Assembly: GCA_035772735.1 (NCBI GenBank)
Contig: JASDFA010000019.1
Span: 67,680,001-67,744,000 of the forward strand
DNA from: Datura wrightii
Taxonomy: Eukaryota > Streptophyta > Magnoliopsida > Solanales > Solanaceae
DNA: 64,000 nucleotides
Direction: 5' to 3'
The notes below the pieces were generated by a model, which saw only the letters and a list, made by a program, of their open reading frames with translations, ran no database searches and was not told the origin of the DNA. A program made the position numbers and the translations under genes. Positions 60,664-64,000 of the stretch are shown in pieces. Every line of letters starts with the position of its first letter. Position 1 is the stretch's first letter.

Positions 60664-62451
60664 TTAGAGAGTTCCACCACCCAATTTTTGTGCTATGTTA
60701 ATTTTTGTGAACACTGGGGACAGTGTTCGATATAAGTGTGGGGTGGGAGTAGTTAGGTGTTGGTATGTTGTTGTTTATGTTTCTGTTCTGTTGTGCTTGT
60801 GAAAATTTTTTTTTTGACCCTGTGATTGTGATGTTTCTGTTCTGTATTGTAATTAAATGTGACGTTGTTGTGTGCTGTTGAATGTTGCTAGCTGATTTTG
60901 TACATATTTTTGTTTTGTCGAAATGATTCGATATTTTTAAAATCTTTCCAATTCTTGGGTTTCTCGGCGTTTGTTTTCAGTTCTTTTACCGAGATTGGTC
61001 CCATTGAACCGAAGTCTTAGTTAGTGACCTTTCCCGATGATGGATGGATGACGATCGTCTTAAGGGAAATGTAGTCGTTAGGAGTAGATTTTTTTCATTT
61101 ATTTTTCAGTTGTTTTCTTTTGTGGGGTGCATCCCAAAACCTGTAAGTACTTTATGGTTGCGGAATTCTGGTTGCGTGTTGTACATGATATTTGAAATGC
61201 AAAGGTGATTCGTATGAAAGCGTGCAACTGTGTAAATATGTTGAGATACCTAGGCCATAGAGTCGATTCAGTGTGATTGAGGCTTAATTTTAAATTCTTG
61301 AAATTAGTTGATTGAAGAATCTGTGAATATGTCTTGAATTGAGCATATGCAATAGATGTGGGGTAAGGTTTTGTTTATTCCATGCTATTATGAAATGTCT
61401 AGAACTTGCCTGGTGTGTGTACGAAACGAAATGAAGGACGTGTATTATAGGAAAGGATGTAGGCATTTCTTTATTTTCAACTGAAAGTTTCTCTTTTTCA
61501 TTATTGTACCCACCTTGATTGTACACCCTAGTTAGCTCGTTGAGCCTTTAGCCTATTATATTTTTTTCTTTTGTCAAAAATGTGTAAACCGGAGCTTAAC
61601 CCCTACTTTTCATTATCCATAAATTTGATCCAAAACTCTTAAGCGCTTAAGAAGAGAAAATAATTTTCCCAAAGTGTCAAAGAGTGAGAATGGTGAAAAG
61701 AAAAGAAAAGCAGAGTGATGAAAGAAAAGAAAAGGTTGAAGGTGCACTTGTTATAAATTAAATATAATGAAGGTGTATGAAAAATCTTTGTTATTGAGTC
61801 AAGTGTGCTTAAAGAGATGGGTCAAAATAAAGACAGACTTCAAGAATGGGAGGATGAAGGAAGAAACAATGCCCATGAGCTTGATGGGATGTATTGAAAA
61901 AGCGCTTAAGGATGCTAGTGGCTATTATTGGCTAGCCCAGTATTTACTAGTTCCGTATCTTACATTACAACCCATTAAAGTCCTACGTGATCTTACATCA
62001 CTTCCTTATATTAGTGGAGTAATACACTAAGGGCAAGCCTATGGTTCGTGGCATGATGCATGTGAATTCTTTTGGGAGAAAGAATGAAATTGTTTCTATA
62101 TGCCCCTGCACGTAATCGTTTGAGTTCATGTGATTAAAAAGGGGAAAATTCTCTTGTGTTGTGAGGGCACATGCTTGATGAGAGATTAAATTTCGTGTCG
62201 GATATCTTGATCAGCTGATTTTCAGGAGTTTACCAATATCGAGAGTCGATTCTTAAGTCTATGAGGTCTTGATGTGTTGAAGGTCATCGTATTGATAAGA
62301 CCATGCATGTTTTCTTGATGATTTGCTGTATTAAATAATCAGTATAACTGTAGCCTGAATTGTCGAACCAAAGTAGCCAGGATGGGGTGTAAAGTGCATG
62401 ATGTGTAAGATTGTTGTTCGGGGACGAACAAGGATTTAAGTGTGGGGTAAG
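60664..62451 (+). mobile_element. Element A 3' noncoding region
   Basis: Noncoding and collinear with 38650-40443 of B. Just after the ORF come the inverted words ACACTGGGGACAGTGTTCG and an AAGTGTGGGGT motif (near 60737); the terminal polypurine tract TGTGGGGTAAG is at 62441-62451. The ORF at 61767-62030 has no counterpart in B and is rejected. Confidence 0.8.
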
Positions 62452-63872
62452 TGATCTTGGGCAAATTTATATGCCCAAGGGATACTCAAATGTGTCATGT
62501 TAGCCTTGTTTATCTATCAATGTTTATACATTCTCATGTGATTGATAATAAAATGTGAATTTATACTAACCAACATGATTAGCATTGTTTTGCAGGTGAA
62601 ATATAATTTTGGAAAGCTAAAATGCGTGTTGGGAGAGATTTGGGTTGGACTCGGATGTTAGCAAGGGAAAAAGCATTGGAAGGCACAATTTAAAGGGGCT
62701 CCGCGATGGAGCCGTGTCACGCTGCCATCGCGGATGCCTTCTGCCTGGAGAGGGAATTTTCGCCAAATTCCAGTGAAGGTGCGCGTTGGGGCTGTGGCAC
62801 GTTGGCCTAGCCCCGCGTTGCACGTCGTGCCACGTTGGGCCTTATTACCTGGACAAGCAATTTCCAGTAAGGGTCCGCGTCAGTGGCGTGTCACGGAGGC
62901 AGTGCTCCGCGATGCACTCCGTGACACGTTGCTTGTTATTCCGGGAAAAATTCCCACTAGTATAAATAGAAAACTTAGGTTCATTTTTAATTATTCTGAC
63001 TTGGTGGAGCAAGAACGTGGGTTACAGGCAGTTGAGGGGATGAAATTATCAGGGTTTTTCTCTATCTCCTTCTTCTTTAATTCAATTGCTTGTATGTTTA
63101 ACACTTATTTAACGATGTTTAATCCACAAATGAGTGGCTAATTCCTCTTCTTGCTGAGGTTAAGAACAATAGTATTGAAATGTAGTTATTGATCAATTGG
63201 GTTTTTCATCTTTTCTTCCATGGTTGTTCTATTGATTCTTGTTCTTACTGCATTGATGTGCGACCAACGTTAATGTACATCTAAAAAGTCCGGTTTCACT
63301 CGAGAGAGCAAGAAATTGGAAAGTTGTGAATCAATAGGATATGATCTCTTCTTAGTTTGGGAAAATTGGGAATTGATTTACCTTCAGGATAGAAATATAC
63401 CTGAAAGTCGTATTAGTCAATTAAGGAATTGGTCTTGTATGGCTAGAACATGAATTTCGTTTAATCACAGAAATGTAGGTGGACGGTTCATGATTCTTAA
63501 GTTGGGTTAAATACGAGAGTTTTAATCCATTGGCAATAATTCTTGGCTAGCAACCGGAGGAAAGAGTAACCAACCATTGTATCGATAATTAGTTTCTATA
63601 CATGTTCATTTAACCTCAGCATGCTCATATTCATAGTTCAGACTCAAATTGTATATTCGTTTATATTTAGCATAAAATTAGAAACCAAAATACCAAACTC
63701 TTTTTCACACTGTTGTCTGCATTTTTAGAGTTAAAATATAGTAACACTTGAGTAGATTGTACCCTAGCCCTATCCCTATGGAATCGATACATGGCTTACT
63801 TAATCCACTTTACTACTTGTTCGATCACGTGCACTTACGTGTAGTAATTACCCTAGAGTAGATAGACGAACA
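62452..63872 (+). mobile_element. 3' LTR of element A
   Basis: TGATCTTGGGC ... GACGAACA (1,421 bp), flanked on the right by CGTAT. Start hairpin CTTGGGCA/TGCCCAAG at 62456-62479. Confidence 0.93.
62887..62928 (+). promoter_or_regulatory. GC-rich palindromic module, element A 3' LTR
   Basis: CGTGTCACGGAGG ... CTCCGTGACACG, perfect arms. A second related block with CACGCTGCCATCGCGGA lies at 62718-62734. Confidence 0.72.
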
Positions 63873-63877
63873 CGTAT

Positions 63878-64000
63878 TAGCTGCTATCAAAGATGCAATC
63901 CAGGTATAACGATCCTCTGTGTTTTCCAACTTTGCTAAATAGTCTGTGGCATCTCCATCATCGTCATCAAAATAGGCCTTATTAATGACCTTTGAACTGC
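63878..64000 (-). pseudogene. Element D downstream ORF, upstream part (runs off window)
   Basis: The minus strand is open throughout and includes an acidic run (FDDDDGDATDYL) and YTWIASLIAAN. It joins in frame to TSAWVKDRG at the left side of element A (33635), so it is the missing upstream part of D's PF20167-like ORF. The true start lies beyond the window. Confidence 0.75.

Larger units (their letters stand above)
33641..63872 (+). mobile_element. Element A: non-autonomous Athila-like retrotransposon with nested insertions
   Basis: Bounded by LTRs at 33641-35060 and 62452-63872 and by target duplications CGTAC (33636-33640) and CGTAT (63873-63877), one mismatch. Without element B and its load it is about 9.7 kb. 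Order: LTR, Asp-tRNA primer site, gag, protease, no pol, noncoding block, PF20167-like ORF, noncoding, polypurine tract, LTR. It is inserted in the PF20167-like ORF of D; deleting it and one target copy makes that frame continuous. LTRs differ at roughly 3-4% of positions by eye. Confidence 0.93.

Noticed and set aside
61767..62030. 87-codon ORF in the A 3' region
   Set aside because: No counterpart in the collinear region of B and no recognisable domain.

Overview
The window is plant nuclear DNA made almost entirely of LTR retrotransposons nested in one another. I see no host gene, no structural RNA gene and no CRISPR array. An angiosperm, probably a eudicot, is indicated by three Ty3/gypsy lineages: a Tekay/Del-type chromovirus with an initiator-Met tRNA primer site, an Athila-type family with a perfect Asp tRNA primer site, and a Tat/Ogre-type element with an Arg tRNA-like primer site. 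Solanaceae is my guess from family resemblance and cannot be shown from this sequence alone.

Layout. 1-7639: the 3' two-thirds of a decayed Tekay/Del element (E1) and its 3' LTR. 7640-9416: the end of a more diverged chromovirus-type LTR. 9417-11774: a 3' fragment of a Tat/Ogre-type LTR. 11775-13258 and 15684-15967: AT-rich unassigned DNA, split by a 2,425-bp solo LTR (13259-15683) with a perfect CAATA target duplication. From 15968 to the window end lies one large nest. The host, element D, is an Athila-like element on the minus strand whose 3' LTR is at 15968-17432 and whose 5' end is outside the window. D was hit twice. The first hit is Tat/Ogre-like gag-only element F (18167-31709, target duplication ACTAA). 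The second is Athila-like element A (33641-63872, CGTAC/CGTAT). A in turn contains element B, the same family in opposite orientation (37232-57749, TGTTG/TGCTG). B contains full-length Tekay element C (40710-51505, CATCT). Removing each insertion restores the interrupted reading frame or homology of its host, so the order D, then A, then B, then C is well supported.

Function. Elements A and B form one non-autonomous family. Each encodes an Athila-type Gag and an aspartic protease, has no reverse transcriptase, RNase H or integrase, and carries a separate downstream ORF resembling the 'putative plant transposon protein' domain (PF20167-like, assigned from memory of the family). D carries a related ORF. 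F encodes only Gag. Such elements would need enzymes supplied in trans. C is the only element with a complete set of Gag, PR, RT, RNase H, IN and chromodomain regions. It is the youngest (LTRs about 1.5% different by eye), yet it already has three stops, one frameshift and a Lys in place of the integrase catalytic Glu. The most unusual feature is a GC-rich palindromic promoter-proximal module (CGTGTCACGGAG ... CTCCGTGACACG). It is shared by the Tekay LTRs (E1, C) and the Athila-like family (A, B), both in LTRs and internally, but is absent from the related solo LTR.
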